Positions 1 to 10,055 of a stretch of 64,000 bases of DNA are shown here, piece by piece (the first letter of the stretch is position 1; every line of letters starts with the position of its first letter). The position numbers were made by a program, and so were the translations under genes. Under the pieces are notes generated by a model that was not told the origin of the DNA, made no database searches, and worked only from the letters and a program-made list of their open reading frames with translations. Source of the DNA: Shimia gijangensis (GTDB lineage Bacteria; Pseudomonadota; Alphaproteobacteria; Rhodobacterales; Rhodobacteraceae). Location of the stretch: assembly GCF_900142085.1 (NCBI RefSeq), contig NZ_FQZQ01000011.1, positions 1 to 64,000 on the forward strand. The letters are read 5' to 3'.

Positions 1-154
1 GCGCTGCTGACATAAAACATCCTCCCAATCAGGATGAATCACAAATCAAACCAAATGGGAATCCCATGATTCAGCTTTCAAGCTCGCCGCTTTAGAAGCT
101 CTTCTGGAACGATCTGGCAATGAAATCGGCGGCGACCGTCTGGCCGAGGCGCGG

Positions 155-1411
155 GTGGCGTTGGAGAAGGGTGACTATTCGATTGCCGATGATCTGTTTG
201 CCGAGATCGAAGAACGGCGCAGGCCTGAGGTCGAAGAAGCCGCCCGCGCGGCCTTTGGGCGCGGAGAGATTGCCGAAGCCGAAGTGCGTTGGGCGGATGC
301 CGCGGAACACTACGCGCGGGCGGTTGATCTGGAAGAAAAGCCGGGGTTCCAGAATCTGCAAAAGGCACGAGAATTTGCATGGCGGGCCGGGCAGTATGAC
401 GCGGCGTCGCGCTTTGGAACTGCGCTTTTGAAACAGGCGCGAAAGCTGGATGAACCAGAAAAGCTGGCAGAGGCGCTGAATGAACACGCAATAACCCTAG
501 ATGCGCAAGGGCGGTATAAAGATGCCGAGGGGCTGTTTCGCGAGGCGCTGGAGATCGGCAAGGCGACGATTGGCACGCAGCATCCGGGGTATGCCACCCA
601 CCTCAACAACCTTGCCTTGGTGGTGGAGGCGCAAGGGCGATATGACGAGGCTGAGGGTCTGTACCGCGAGGCGTTGGAGATCGCCAAGACGACGATAGGA
701 GAACTGCATCCGGACTTTGCCGCCCACCTCAACAACCTTGCCGGAGTGGTGCAGGCGCAAGGGCGATATGACGAGGTCGAGGGGCTGTACCGCGAGGCGC
801 TGGAGATCGACAGGGCCACCATCGGCACGCAGCATCCTGACTTTGCTACCGACCTCAACAACCTTGCCGGGGTGTTGCAGGCGCAAGGGCGATATGACGA
901 GGCCGAGGGGCTGTACCGCGAGGCGCTGGAAATCGGCAAGGCGACGATTGGGGCGCAGCATCCGGACTATGCCACCCGCCTCAACAACCTTGCTGGGGTG
1001 GTGCAGGCGCAGGGCCGGTATGACGAGGCCGAGGGGCTGTTTCGTGAGGCGCTGGAGATCGGCAAGGCGACGATTGGGGCGCAGCATCCGGGTTATGCCA
1101 CCCGTCTCAACAACCTTGCCGGGGTGTTGCAGGCGCAAGGGCGATATGACGAGGCCGAGGGGCTGTACCGCGAGGCGCTGGAGATCGACAAGGCCACCAT
1201 CGGCACGCAGCATCCGAACTATGCCACCGACCTCAACAACCTTGCCGGGGTGTTGCAGGCGCAAGGGCGATATGACGAGGCCGAGGGGCTGTTTCGCGAG
1301 GCGCTGGAAATCCGTGAGAATACGCTGGGAGCGGATCATCCCAATACGGTTCGGGGGCAGGAAAACCTCGACGCCCTCCTTGCCAAAATGGCCAAAGACG
1401 AACCGGAATGA
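155..1411 (+). CDS. Tetratricopeptide (kinesin-light-chain type) repeat protein, 5' end uncertain
   Basis: A protein of 418 residues if it starts at the GTG at 155. Residues from about 105 on form seven tandem 42-residue TPR units, each carrying NNLAGV, QGRYDEAEGL and a HP turn. Such arrays are protein-interaction scaffolds; no partner can be named. The N-terminal 100 residues are helical and alanine-rich. The same frame stays open and protein-like back to base 38 (it reads KLAALEALLERSG before the GTG), but a TGA at 35-37 closes it and no start codon lies between. An ATG at 66 is one base out of frame. The true start is therefore either lost through a frameshift, or the gene is a truncated remnant of a larger TPR protein. 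No functional assignment is possible. Confidence 0.7.
   Translation: MALEKGDYSIADDLFAEIEERRRPEVEEAARAAFGRGEIAEAEVRWADAAEHYARAVDLEEKPGFQNLQKAREFAWRAGQYDAASRFGTALLKQARKLDEPEKLAEALNEHAITLDAQGRYKDAEGLFREALEIGKATIGTQHPGYATHLNNLALVVEAQGRYDEAEGLYREALEIAKTTIGELHPDFAAHLNNLAGVVQAQGRYDEVEGLYREALEIDRATIGTQHPDFATDLNNLAGVLQAQGRYDEAEGLYREALEIGKATIGAQHPDYATRLNNLAGVVQAQGRYDEAEGLFREALEIGKATIGAQHPGYATRLNNLAGVLQAQGRYDEAEGLYREALEIDKATIGTQHPNYATDLNNLAGVLQAQGRYDEAEGLFREALEIRENTLGADHPNTVRGQENLDALLAKMAKDEPE
472..1353 (+). repeat. Seven tandem 126-bp coding repeats (42-residue TPR units)
   Basis: The GCGCAAGGGCG-type segment encoding AQGRY recurs at about 506, 632, 758, 884, 1010, 1136 and 1262, exactly 126 bases apart. 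Most units differ by only a few bases, mainly at the residues before HP and at YATR/YATD, which suggests recent unit duplication or gene conversion. The repeats lie in frame inside the TPR gene. Confidence 0.9.
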
Positions 1412-1649
1412 CTCTTTTACATGATGCTTGCATCATGCACGCGTCCGACCCGCCTCCGTCGCACCAGAGGTGCGCCGACTATGGGCGGGCCTTTGGCGAG
1501 ATGGCGGGCGCGTTGCGCACCCACCCTCGGGCCGGGCGCGACGATGACCTAGATGAAGTATTTGTAAAACGACGCCTCAACTTCTGCGTATCTTTCCAAA
1601 CCCCCCACAATCCTTTAGCCATATCTCAACATCAAATGAGGGCAGTGGC

Positions 1650-3050
1650 ATGATCCCGGTCAGAGGGTTTGAAAATCACAAAGTGGCCGTGTTGGGTCTT
1701 GGGCGGTCGGGCATGGCGACGGCGCGGGCTTTGCATGAGGGCAAGGCGACGGCGATCTGTTGGGATGACAACCCGGAGGCGCGCGCGCGGGCCGAGGAAG
1801 AGGGGTTTGTCTGTGCAAACCTGATGACGCAGGGTGCGTTTGAGGACATATCGGCGCTGATCGTGTCGCCCGGCATTCCGCATTTGTACCCCGGGCCGAA
1901 CCCGGTTGTGACGGCGGCGCTGAACGCGGGCGTGCCGGTGGACAATGACATCGGGTTGTTTTTCCGATCCTTTGCCACGCCCGAGTGGGACAACCTTGAG
2001 GTCATGCCCAAGGTGGTGGCGGTGACCGGATCAAACGGCAAATCCACCACCTCGGCGCTGATCCATCACGTGTTGGAGCATGCCCAGCGGCCCACGCAAT
2101 TGGCGGGTAATATTGGCCGGGGGGTGTTGGATATTGAACCGGCGGTGGACGGCGATGTGGTGGTGCTGGAACTGTCGAGTTATCAGACGGAACTGGCCCG
2201 CAGCCTCACGCCGGATATCGCGGTGTTTACCAATCTCAGCCCCGATCATCTGGACCGGCATGGCGGGATGGGCGGCTATTTCGCGGCCAAGCGCAGGTTG
2301 TTTGCCGAAGGTGGGCCGGATCGCGCGGTGATTGGCATTGATGAGGCCGAGGGCGCGTTTCTGGCCGGGCAACTGTCGATGGCGGCGGCGGATGACCGGG
2401 TGATCCGGGTGTCTGTCGATCAAAAGCTATCGGGACCGGGGTGGAATGTGTTCGCCAAAAAGGGGTTCCTGTCAGAGTACCGCAAAGGGCGGCAGGCGGG
2501 GTCGATTGATCTGCGCGCCATCAAAGGTTTGCCGGGTGTTCATAACCATCAAAACGCCTGTGCCGCCTATGCGGTGTGCCGGACTTTGGGGCTGGCGCCG
2601 CGGGTGATTGAGGCCGGGTTTCAGTCTTTTGGCGGCTTGCCGCATCGCAGTCAGATCGTGGCTGAGGCAGATGGTGTCACTTATGTGAACGACAGCAAAG
2701 CCACCAATGTGGACGCCGCCAAAATGGCGCTTGGGGCGTTCAAGCGCATCCGCTGGATTTGTGGCGGGTTGGAAAAAGAAGGCGGCGTGGGGGATTTGGC
2801 AGAAGCCGCTGGCGAGGTTGTAAAGGCCTATGTGATCGGTCGCGAGGCCGCGGGTTTTGCCATGCAGCTCAAGGGTGTTGAGGCCGAGGTGTGCACGACC
2901 ATGCAAGACGCGGTGGCGCGCGCAGTCGCTGAGGCAGAAGAGGGTGATACCGTGTTGTTGGCCCCGGCTGCGGCGAGTTTCGATCAGTACGACAGTTTTG
3001 AAAAACGCGGCGAGGATTTCATGGCCGAGGTTGCAGCGCAGACCGGCTAA
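1650..3050 (+). CDS. murD: UDP-N-acetylmuramoyl-L-alanine--D-glutamate ligase MurD
   Basis: A cytoplasmic Mur ligase of 466 residues that adds D-glutamate to UDP-MurNAc-L-Ala using ATP, in peptidoglycan precursor synthesis. The N-terminal Rossmann segment has [13 protein letters not shown] (about 16-28). The ATP loop is [10 protein letters not shown] near 125-134. The central domain has [11 protein letters not shown], and the C-terminal domain has [10 protein letters not shown]. Length is normal for the family. The start ATG at 1650 follows a GAGGG-like site 6-8 bases upstream. It is the first cell-wall gene of the dcw run here, but it is separated from ftsW by three genes on the other strand, and what precedes it is the TPR gene rather than mraY. 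Confidence 0.97.
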   Translation: MIPVRGFENHKVAVLGLGRSGMATARALHEGKATAICWDDNPEARARAEEEGFVCANLMTQGAFEDISALIVSPGIPHLYPGPNPVVTAALNAGVPVDNDIGLFFRSFATPEWDNLEVMPKVVAVTGSNGKSTTSALIHHVLEHAQRPTQLAGNIGRGVLDIEPAVDGDVVVLELSSYQTELARSLTPDIAVFTNLSPDHLDRHGGMGGYFAAKRRLFAEGGPDRAVIGIDEAEGAFLAGQLSMAAADDRVIRVSVDQKLSGPGWNVFAKKGFLSEYRKGRQAGSIDLRAIKGLPGVHNHQNACAAYAVCRTLGLAPRVIEAGFQSFGGLPHRSQIVAEADGVTYVNDSKATNVDAAKMALGAFKRIRWICGGLEKEGGVGDLAEAAGEVVKAYVIGREAAGFAMQLKGVEAEVCTTMQDAVARAVAEAEEGDTVLLAPAAASFDQYDSFEKRGEDFMAEVAAQTG

Positions 3051-3056
3051 ACGAAA

Positions 3057-3079
3057 ACAGGGCCACGGGGCGGCCCTGT
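3057..3079. terminator. Hairpin between convergent murD and the outer-membrane protein gene
   Basis: Perfect 8-bp stem ACAGGGCC / GGCCCTGT with a 7-base loop, placed between the murD stop and the convergent gene. Read on the minus strand the stem is followed by TTTTCG, so it is best suited to terminate the minus-strand gene. On the plus strand there is no T run. Confidence 0.65.
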
Positions 3080-3107
3080 GCGAGGGGTGTCATCACTCAA
3101 CCCGTTA

Positions 3108-3734
3108 TTAGAAGTTGATGAGATAGGTCGCTTTCAATGTGTTGGCTTCCCATGTTGGTGTGTACAAAAAACCACCAGCATCAGCTTTTTTAACGCCGCT
3201 TGAAAAGTTGTCGTGAATGAATTCGACCCTCAGCGTGCCGCCACCGATCTGTTTCTGAATGCCCAGACCTGCAGTGACACCGCCAGTTATGGCTTTGGCA
3301 GTGGTTGCTGGCGATATCGCGCCGGTTCCAGAGACAAAGCCGTAGCCGAGTGCACCGAAGATGCTCCATCCGTTGCCGACGGGCGCACCATAGATGCCGC
3401 GCAGGCGGATGGTTGCGTCGTGGGTGCAGAAATAGGCGCCTGTGGCGCCGCTGGAACAGGCAAACCCCGTTACAGTGTTCTCAGTTTCCTGGCCAAAAGA
3501 CAGATCAGCATCCATTTCAAGGGCCGCAAAACCAGAGTTTACATTCCATTTGTACCCGGTGGTGACACCCAGCATGGCTGACTCAAGTTCGGAAAAGCCG
3601 ACACCGCCGCCGCCTTGTTCGGATTCGGCAGACGCGAATCCGAGGCCGAAACCATAGTAAATTCCATCGGCCAAGGTTGGTGAAGCTGCTGTAAATCCGA
3701 GAGAAATGGCAATGGCTGTTAGTGATTTTTGCAT
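3108..3734 (-). CDS. Outer-membrane beta-barrel protein (OmpA-like or porin-like small barrel)
   Basis: 208 residues with a clear Sec signal peptide (MQKSLTAIAISLG..., predicted cleavage after PTLA, residue 22). The mature part alternates glycine, aromatic and polar residues in strand-like stretches (YYGFGLGFA, TGYKWNVNSG, GIYGAPVGNGW). It ends in ATYLINF, a C-terminal phenylalanine as used by BAM-assembled barrels. Size fits an eight-strand barrel, such as the surface-antigen/OmpW-like families. It is a single-gene unit with an AGAAGGA ribosome site just upstream and a terminator hairpin downstream. Ligand or function cannot be told from sequence. Confidence 0.75.
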   Translation of the reverse strand: MQKSLTAIAISLGFTAASPTLADGIYYGFGLGFASAESEQGGGGVGFSELESAMLGVTTGYKWNVNSGFAALEMDADLSFGQETENTVTGFACSSGATGAYFCTHDATIRLRGIYGAPVGNGWSIFGALGYGFVSGTGAISPATTAKAITGGVTAGLGIQKQIGGGTLRVEFIHDNFSSGVKKADAGGFLYTPTWEANTLKATYLINF

Positions 3735-3889
3735 CTCTAGAATTCCTTCTCGTGTTACCCACTATATGACATGCTTATGTGTGGTGTGGAAATACAGGCG
3801 GCGCGGTCGGACAGAAAAATTGCAAGTGTTGTACAGATACGATCTCTTTTGACGATCCGCAGGAATGGATAATTAGTTTGCGATCCAGA

Positions 3890-5077
3890 TCAGGCCCGGG
3901 CCTTATCGCGTATCGCCATACCCGCCGCCCAACCGGACGACCATGCCCATTGAAAGTTAAACCCACCCAGCCAGCCGGTGACATCCACGGCCTCGCCAAT
4001 CACATAAAGGCCGGGTTGGGATTTGGCCTCCATAGTGCGCGAAGACAGCCCGTCAGTGTCGATGCCGCCAAGCGTGACTTCGGCGGTGCGATAGCCTTCG
4101 GTGCCCGAGGGGCGCAGCTGCCAGTTGGTCAGGCGGTTTGACAAATCTTGGAGTTTGGCGTCGCTTTGATCGGCCAGATTGCCTGTCAGGGCCCAGTCTT
4201 TGGACAGAAACTCGGCAAGCCGGGAGGGCAACATTTGCGCCAGAACTGTTGAGAGATTGCGGCGACCGTCGGTTTTGCGTTTGGCCTTGAGTGTCTCAAA
4301 CGGATCGACATCAGGCAGGAGGTTAAGAACAACGTTTTCGCCTTCGTGCCAGTAAGAACTGATTTGCAGAATGGCCGGGCCGGACAATCCACGATGGGTG
4401 AACAGCAGGGCTTCGTCAAAAGCGGGACCATTGGCCATGGCGCGCACCGGAAGAGCCGCGCCAGCAAGTGGTTTGAAACGGTCTTCGGCAAAGGTAAACG
4501 GCACGAGTCCGGGGCGGGTTTCAATCAGGGACAGGCCAAACTGCTGGGCAATGTCATACGCCAGACCCGTAGCCCCCATTTTGGGGATGGATTTACCACC
4601 CGTGGCCAGCACCAGATTGGGCGCGGTCAGGGTTTGCAGGGTTCCCTGGGCTTTGGTCACAACCTTGAAGCGTTGGCCGTCGTGGGTGACGGACAGGATC
4701 GACGTGTTGATCTGTAGTTCGGCGCCCACCTTGTCCATTTCGGCGCACAGCATGGTGATGATGTCTTTCGCGCTGTTGTCGCAGAACAGCTGGCCAAGGG
4801 TTTTTTCGTGGTAGGCAATGCCGTGGCGCGTGATCAGGTCGATAAAGTCCCATTGGGTATAGCGCGTGAGGGCGGATTTGCAGAAATGCGGGTTCTGAGA
4901 CAGGAAATTTTCCGGCCCCGCATACATGTTGGTGAAATTGCAGCGACCGCCGCCGGAAATGCGGATCTTTTCGCCCGGGGCTTTGGCGTGATCCAGCACA
5001 ATGCTGCGCCCGCCCGCGTGGGCGGCGCACATCATGCCAGCGGCCCCGGCGCCAAGGATGATCGTGTCATACTGCAT
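3890..5077 (-). CDS. HI0933/BaiN-type NAD(P)/FAD-dependent oxidoreductase
   Basis: 395-residue flavoprotein. The FAD dinucleotide fold is at residues 9-14 (GAGAAG). The family signature GEKIRISGGGRCNFTN lies at 35-50. A second FAD segment near the C terminus reads GLYVIGEAVDVTGWLGG, followed by the typical NFQWAWSSG ending. These are hallmarks of the HI0933-like (YhiN/BaiN) family, whose general substrate is not established. It is encoded on the minus strand inside the otherwise plus-strand dcw region and is transcribed in the same direction as the sulfotransferase upstream (98-base gap), so the two could share a transcript. Confidence 0.85.
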   Translation of the reverse strand: MQYDTIILGAGAAGMMCAAHAGGRSIVLDHAKAPGEKIRISGGGRCNFTNMYAGPENFLSQNPHFCKSALTRYTQWDFIDLITRHGIAYHEKTLGQLFCDNSAKDIITMLCAEMDKVGAELQINTSILSVTHDGQRFKVVTKAQGTLQTLTAPNLVLATGGKSIPKMGATGLAYDIAQQFGLSLIETRPGLVPFTFAEDRFKPLAGAALPVRAMANGPAFDEALLFTHRGLSGPAILQISSYWHEGENVVLNLLPDVDPFETLKAKRKTDGRRNLSTVLAQMLPSRLAEFLSKDWALTGNLADQSDAKLQDLSNRLTNWQLRPSGTEGYRTAEVTLGGIDTDGLSSRTMEAKSQPGLYVIGEAVDVTGWLGGFNFQWAWSSGWAAGMAIRDKARA

Positions 5078-5175
5078 TGGCTGCGGGGGTGCCTGATGTG
5101 GGCAGGCGGGTCAAGGGGCAGTGGTAAGTCGGACAAGATTGGCCGACCTGCTGGTTGGTGGCCGGGGTGGAGGCG

Positions 5176-6051
5176 TCAAGGTTGCGGGCCGCCGTTTTCG
5201 ATCCATGTGATCTGCGTCTCGGGCAGAGACTGGCGCATTTTCTCATGATAGAGCGTCATCGAGGCGTCGCTGAGCTGGCCCTGCCATTTGTGGGTTCCGG
5301 CCGAGTGGAAAAACGCCTGTGGGTCACGCCAGAAGCCTTGATCTGCGAAAGGCGTGAAGCGCTCGGGTTGAGATTTCATTGAACTGAAAGACGTGGCTTC
5401 TTGCACCGCGTCCAGAAATGCCGGGTCGGGCGAGAGGCCAATGTGGTGGGCAATCTGGCGAATGGCCTTGCCGGGATCGGCCAGCATGTCGGCATAGTGC
5501 AGTATCAGGAGGTTCGCCGGGCGGGGCTGTGCCGCGTAGCTGTGATAGTGTGCGAGGAACGTGGCAAGGCAGTCAAAGTCAAAATCCTCGGGGTCTTCAG
5601 AGCTTTCAACAAAATGCCTGAGTGCGGCGTCTGATGACCCAAGGTAGGGGTCTTCAGGTTCTCCGTGTTTCTCATTGGCCAGATGTTTGCGCAGGGAAAA
5701 CAACATATCGACCGGGTGACGGTAGACGGCAATGTAATGCGCATCATCAAACCGGGGAATGCCATCAAACGGCGTATGGGTTTTGATGCAGCGTTGTCCG
5801 GTTTGAGCCGCAAGGCCACGGGTGACGTCTGTAAGCGGGATCACCTCGGCATCTACCCAATGGATCAGGTCCTGTGGGGCAATGTCGGTGTCGCCCTGAC
5901 ACAGCATGGTGACAATGGTGCTGGTCCATGTGGTGCCGCATTTCGGGGGGGTGCAGACAAAGACGTCTCCGGGGCGATGGTCGAAATGAGCCCAGCGGTC
6001 GGTGTTGGTGATCGACCCTTTGTAGGGGCGACGCTGTTCCTGATTGGCCAT
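5176..6051 (-). CDS. Sulfotransferase domain protein
   Basis: 291 residues when started at the ATG ending at 6051, which has a perfect AGGAGG ribosome site at 6058-6063 on the same strand. A longer reading from 6141 is possible but lacks such a site. The PAPS 5'-phosphosulfate loop is TPPKCGTTW (34-42). The 3'-phosphate site is YRHPVDMLFSLRK (110-122). These place it in the cytosolic-type Sulfotransfer_1 family, which moves sulfate from PAPS to a hydroxyl or amine. The C-terminal cofactor motif normally written RKGxxGDWK is weak here (SAGTHKWQGQL). Acceptor substrate unknown. Confidence 0.85.
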   Translation of the reverse strand: MANQEQRRPYKGSITNTDRWAHFDHRPGDVFVCTPPKCGTTWTSTIVTMLCQGDTDIAPQDLIHWVDAEVIPLTDVTRGLAAQTGQRCIKTHTPFDGIPRFDDAHYIAVYRHPVDMLFSLRKHLANEKHGEPEDPYLGSSDAALRHFVESSEDPEDFDFDCLATFLAHYHSYAAQPRPANLLILHYADMLADPGKAIRQIAHHIGLSPDPAFLDAVQEATSFSSMKSQPERFTPFADQGFWRDPQAFFHSAGTHKWQGQLSDASMTLYHEKMRQSLPETQITWIENGGPQP

Positions 6052-6057
6052 GGGGTG

Positions 6058-6063
6058 CCTCCT
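6058..6063 (-). promoter_or_regulatory. Strong ribosome binding site fixing the sulfotransferase start
   Basis: AGGAGG on the minus strand, six bases before the ATG that ends at 6051. It decides between two in-frame starts 90 bases apart. Confidence 0.7.
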
Positions 6064-6294
6064 GTTCCGCGCTGGCAGTATGGCAGGCAGCGGTGAAAAG
6101 GCAAACGGCGGGTCGGTCAGACAAGATTGCCTGGCATCCATTGTCCGGCAGGCGGGGGGGTGTCCGGGCGGAAATTTGCTGGGGTCATGTTGCCGGGGGG
6201 CACGGCGACTCTATGCAAGAGTCTGGCTGCGTGTTAGAGTGCAGCACAGACCCGGAAAACGGGCGTATCAGAGGCAGTATTCGGCGGTATCCCG

Positions 6295-7461
6295 ATGACA
6301 GAGATGGTGTATGGCGCGCTCCCCGTTCAGGACGGCGAGCCAGTTCTTCCCAAGTGGTGGCGAACTGTGGACAAGTGGTCCATGGTTGCAGTGTTGGTCC
6401 TGTTTGGGATCGGGTTGCTTTTGGGCATGGCGGCGTCACCGCCGCTGGCGGCCAAAAACGGCTTTGCGCCGTTTCATTACGTGCAAAAACAGGTGATTTT
6501 CGGCAGTGCTGCGTTATGCGCAATGCTGCTCACGTCGATGATGAGCCCGGTGCTGGTGCGCAGACTGGCGACATTGGGTTTTCTGGCGGCCTTTGTGGCG
6601 CTGATCGGGTTGCCATTTTTCGGCACGGATTTTGGCAAGGGCGCTGTGCGCTGGTATTCGCTGGGCTTTGCCAGTTTGCAGCCCTCTGAGTTTCTGAAAC
6701 CGGGATTTGTGGTCGTCGCGGCATGGCTGATGGCGGCCAATGAAGAGATTAACGGCCCTCCGGGGCGGATGTGGTCATTTATGCTGATGATCACCATTGT
6801 TCTGATGCTGGCGATGCAGCCCGACTTTGGGCAGGCGAGCCTTGTGTTGTTTGGCTGGGCGGTGATGTATTTCGTCTCTGGTGCGCCAATGACCCTGATT
6901 GGTGCGATCATTGTCGGTATCTATCCGGCGGCGCGATTTGCCTATCTGAACTCGGAACATTTTGCCCGACGTATTGACGGCTTTCTGGATCGCTCGGTCG
7001 ATCCGACCACGCAAATCGGCTATGCCACCAACGCCATTCAGGAAGGTGGTCTGTATGGTGTTGGCGTCGGTGAGGGGCAGGTGAAGTGGTCTTTGCCGGA
7101 TGCACATACTGACTTTATCATCGCAGTGGCAGCAGAAGAATACGGGCTGATCCTGGTGTTGGTGGTGATTGCCCTGTTTTCGCTGGTGGTGGTGCGCAGT
7201 TTCTTCCGGCTGATGCGAGAAAGAAATCCGTTTATTCGACTGGCGGGCACCGGGCTTGCGGCGATGTTTGGCGTGCAGGCGATGATTAATATGGGCGTGG
7301 CCGTGCGGCTGTTGCCCTCCAAGGGCATGACTTTGCCGTTTGTGAGTTATGGTGGGTCTTCTCTGATCGCAGGGGGGATTGCAGTTGGCATGCTTTTGGC
7401 GTTTACCCGCACCCGCCCACAGGGCGAGATTGGCGACCTGCTGCGAGGACATGTGAGATGA
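6295..7461 (+). CDS. ftsW: Septal peptidoglycan glycosyltransferase FtsW (SEDS family)
   Basis: 388-residue polytopic inner-membrane protein with about ten hydrophobic segments. It polymerises lipid II at the division septum together with its class B PBP partner FtsI. Diagnostic SEDS segments are [11 protein letters not shown] (about 125-135) and, near the C terminus, [19 protein letters not shown]. The start is the ATG at 6295; the reading frame ends with ATGA shared with the murG start, which indicates translational coupling. It follows the three minus-strand genes, so its promoter must lie in 6142-6294. Confidence 0.95.
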   Translation: MTEMVYGALPVQDGEPVLPKWWRTVDKWSMVAVLVLFGIGLLLGMAASPPLAAKNGFAPFHYVQKQVIFGSAALCAMLLTSMMSPVLVRRLATLGFLAAFVALIGLPFFGTDFGKGAVRWYSLGFASLQPSEFLKPGFVVVAAWLMAANEEINGPPGRMWSFMLMITIVLMLAMQPDFGQASLVLFGWAVMYFVSGAPMTLIGAIIVGIYPAARFAYLNSEHFARRIDGFLDRSVDPTTQIGYATNAIQEGGLYGVGVGEGQVKWSLPDAHTDFIIAVAAEEYGLILVLVVIALFSLVVVRSFFRLMRERNPFIRLAGTGLAAMFGVQAMINMGVAVRLLPSKGMTLPFVSYGGSSLIAGGIAVGMLLAFTRTRPQGEIGDLLRGHVR

Positions 7462-8555
7462 GACCAAAGCCATTGCTGGTGATTGCGGCAGGCGGCACCG
7501 GAGGCCATATGTTCCCGGCGCAGGCGCTGGCCGAAGTGATGTTGCGCAAGGGCTGGCGGGTTAAGCTGACCACGGATGCACGTGGCGCGCGCTACACGGC
7601 TGGATTTCCCCATACAGTTGAGATTGAAGAAGTGTCGAGCGCCACGTTTGCGCGCGGAGGTGCCTTGGCCAAGCTGGCGGTGCCATTTCGCATTCTGGGG
7701 GGGGTGATGTCCACGATGATGCGGTTTCGTAAGGATCGCCCCGAGGTGGTTGTTGGATTTGGCGGCTATCCGTCGATCCCGTCCGTAGGCGCGGCGTGGC
7801 TGATGAAATTGCCACGGATGATCCATGAACAGAACGGCGTTCTGGGGCGTGTGAATGAAAAGTTTGCCCCGCGTGTGGATGCGGTGGCCTGCGGCACATG
7901 GCCGACGGAATTGCCCAAAGGTATTGAGGGCGCGCATACCGGTAATCCGGTGCGCGGCGCCGTGTTGGAGCGGGCCGGAGCGGCGTATATCTCGCCCGGT
8001 GATTATCCGATGTCCATTCTGGTGATCGGCGGCTCGCAAGGTGCACGCATTCTGTCCGATACGGTGCCCGGAGCGATTGCGGCGTTGCCCGAAGGTTTAT
8101 TGCGCAATATCCGCGTGAGCCATCAGGCCCGTGATGAAGATGGCGAGCGGGTGAGTGCGTTTTATGCCGAAGCTGGCATCAACGCGGATGTGCAGCCGTT
8201 TTTCCATGATGTGCCCACCCGGATGAGTGAAGCGCAGCTGGTAATCTCGCGCTCGGGCGCATCAAGTGTGGCGGACATCAGCGTGATTGGGCGGCCGTCG
8301 ATCCTGATCCCATTTGCCGCGGCGACCGGTGATCATCAGACCGCCAACGCGCGTGGGCTCGTCGATGCGGGCGGGGCGATCCTGATCCCGGAAAGCCAGC
8401 TGACAAAAGAAAGCATGACACAGCAGATCAGCAATATTCTGACCAACCCCGAGGGGGCTTTGCAGATGGCGCGGGCCGCCCTTTCCGTGGGCAAGCCTGA
8501 AGCTACTCAGGAGCTGGTGGCCTTGGTTGAAATGCTGGCAAGTAAGGAAGAGTAA
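7458..8555 (+). CDS. murG: UDP-GlcNAc:lipid I N-acetylglucosaminyltransferase MurG
   Basis: 365 residues; a peripheral cytoplasmic-face glycosyltransferase (GT28) that converts lipid I to lipid II. The N-terminal G loop [10 protein letters not shown] is at 12-21. A second glycine-rich loop is GGSQGARI. The C-terminal donor site reads [23 protein letters not shown], shown here in two parts: [11 protein letters not shown] and GRPSILIPF, followed by DHQTANA. Overlaps ftsW by four bases (ATGA), and murC starts two bases after its stop, so ftsW-murG-murC form a tight operon. Confidence 0.97.
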   Translation: MRPKPLLVIAAGGTGGHMFPAQALAEVMLRKGWRVKLTTDARGARYTAGFPHTVEIEEVSSATFARGGALAKLAVPFRILGGVMSTMMRFRKDRPEVVVGFGGYPSIPSVGAAWLMKLPRMIHEQNGVLGRVNEKFAPRVDAVACGTWPTELPKGIEGAHTGNPVRGAVLERAGAAYISPGDYPMSILVIGGSQGARILSDTVPGAIAALPEGLLRNIRVSHQARDEDGERVSAFYAEAGINADVQPFFHDVPTRMSEAQLVISRSGASSVADISVIGRPSILIPFAAATGDHQTANARGLVDAGGAILIPESQLTKESMTQQISNILTNPEGALQMARAALSVGKPEATQELVALVEMLASKEE

Positions 8556-8557
8556 AG

Positions 8558-9952
8558 ATGAGCGCAGCCACAAAACTTCCGGGCGACGTTGGGTCAATTC
8601 ACTTTGTGGGCATGGGCGGCATCGGCATGTCCGGTATTGCAGAAGTCCTGTTGAACCATGGCTATGTGGTACAGGGCTCGGATTTGAAGGCGTCAAAGAT
8701 CACCGATCGTCTGGTGGATCGGGGTGCGACGCTGTTCATTGGGCAAAAGGCGGAAAACCTTGAGAATGCCGAGGTTGTGGTGATTTCATCGGCCATCAAG
8801 CCGGGCAACCCAGAGCTGGATGAGGCGCGGCGTCGGGGCCTGCCCGTGGTGCGACGTGCCGAGATGCTGGCCGAACTGATGCGTCTGAAATCCAACGTGG
8901 CCGTGGCCGGGACCCATGGCAAAACCACCACCACAACCATGGTGGCGGCGTTGCTGGATCACGGGAAATTTGACCCGACGGTGATCAATGGCGGCATCAT
9001 TCATGCCTATGATTCAAATGCCCGCGTCGGTGACGGCGAGTGGATGGTCGTGGAAGCAGACGAAAGCGATGGCACGTTCAATCGCCTGCCGGCCACAATT
9101 GCGATTGTCACCAATATTGACCCCGAGCACATGGAGCATTGGGGCACCGAGGAAAACCTGCATCGCGGGTTTGAAGAATTTGTCTCAAACATCCCCTTTT
9201 ACGGTCTGGCCGTATGCTGCACGGATGACCCGGACGTGCAAACGCTGGTGGGCAAGCTGACCGACCGCCGGGTGGTGACCTTTGGTTTTAATGCGCAGGC
9301 TGATGTGCGCGCAGTGAACCTGACCTATAAGGCGGGCGTGGCGCATTTTGATATTCAGCTACAGGGCGAAAACGATGTGATTGAAAATTGCAGCCTGCCA
9401 ATGCCGGGGGATCACAATGTGTCCAACGCGCTGAGTGCGGTGGCAGTGGCGCGGCATCTGGGCATGAAGAAAAGCGAAATCCGCGAAGCGCTTAAGCAAT
9501 TTGGGGGCGTGAACCGCCGCTTTACCCGAGTGGGTGACTGGCAGGGCATTCCGATCATTGACGACTATGGTCATCATCCGGTTGAAATCAGTGCCGTGCT
9601 CAAGGCCGCGCGCCATGCCTGCGAAGGTCGGGTGATCGCGGTGCATCAGCCGCATCGCTACACGCGTCTGCATTCGTTGTTTGAGGATTTCTGTGCCTGT
9701 TTCAACGAGGCCGATGTGGTTGGCATTGCCGAAGTATTCGCGGCGGGAGAAGACCCCATTGAGGGCGCGTCGCGCGATGATCTGGTGGCAGGACTGGTGG
9801 CCCATGGGCATCGCCACGCCGTGGCCGTCGATACAGAGGACGATTTGGAAGCCTTGGTGCGCGCCGAAGCCAAACCCGGCGATATCGTGGTGTGCCTTGG
9901 GGCTGGGACAATTAGCGCCTGGGCCAATGGCTTGCCAGCCCGGCTTGCGTAA
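8558..9952 (+). CDS. murC: UDP-N-acetylmuramate--L-alanine ligase MurC
   Basis: 464-residue Mur ligase that adds the first peptide residue to UDP-MurNAc. The N-terminal dinucleotide-like motif is [13 protein letters not shown] (18-30). The ATP loop is [12 protein letters not shown] (about 116-127). The central [12 protein letters not shown] and [11 protein letters not shown] segments and the C-terminal [15 protein letters not shown] are typical. Length matches the family. It follows murG by two bases, with weak upstream AAAG spacing. About 100 bases follow before the permease gene, and nothing there looks like a terminator. Confidence 0.97.
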   Translation: MSAATKLPGDVGSIHFVGMGGIGMSGIAEVLLNHGYVVQGSDLKASKITDRLVDRGATLFIGQKAENLENAEVVVISSAIKPGNPELDEARRRGLPVVRRAEMLAELMRLKSNVAVAGTHGKTTTTTMVAALLDHGKFDPTVINGGIIHAYDSNARVGDGEWMVVEADESDGTFNRLPATIAIVTNIDPEHMEHWGTEENLHRGFEEFVSNIPFYGLAVCCTDDPDVQTLVGKLTDRRVVTFGFNAQADVRAVNLTYKAGVAHFDIQLQGENDVIENCSLPMPGDHNVSNALSAVAVARHLGMKKSEIREALKQFGGVNRRFTRVGDWQGIPIIDDYGHHPVEISAVLKAARHACEGRVIAVHQPHRYTRLHSLFEDFCACFNEADVVGIAEVFAAGEDPIEGASRDDLVAGLVAHGHRHAVAVDTEDDLEALVRAEAKPGDIVVCLGAGTISAWANGLPARLA

Positions 9953-10055
9953 GTCCAAAGTCGGTTTTGCAAGTGTGACCGCGGATGTCTCCGGCGGGCG
10001 GAAATTGCAAAGTGTGAAATCCGGCCTGTGAACGGGCTGTGTGGAGCGGGTGGAA

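Noticed and set aside
497-1339. 280-residue open frame on the minus strand across the TPR repeats
   Set aside because: It is antisense to a repetitive coding region; its own repeat follows from the plus-strand repeat, and it has no start signal.
472-1353. Regular DNA repeats considered as a CRISPR array
   Set aside because: Units are 126 bp, coding and in frame, with no spacers; they encode TPRs.
6367-6375. DnaA-box-like TGTGGACAA inside ftsW
   Set aside because: Within coding sequence and only a near match; no regulatory context.
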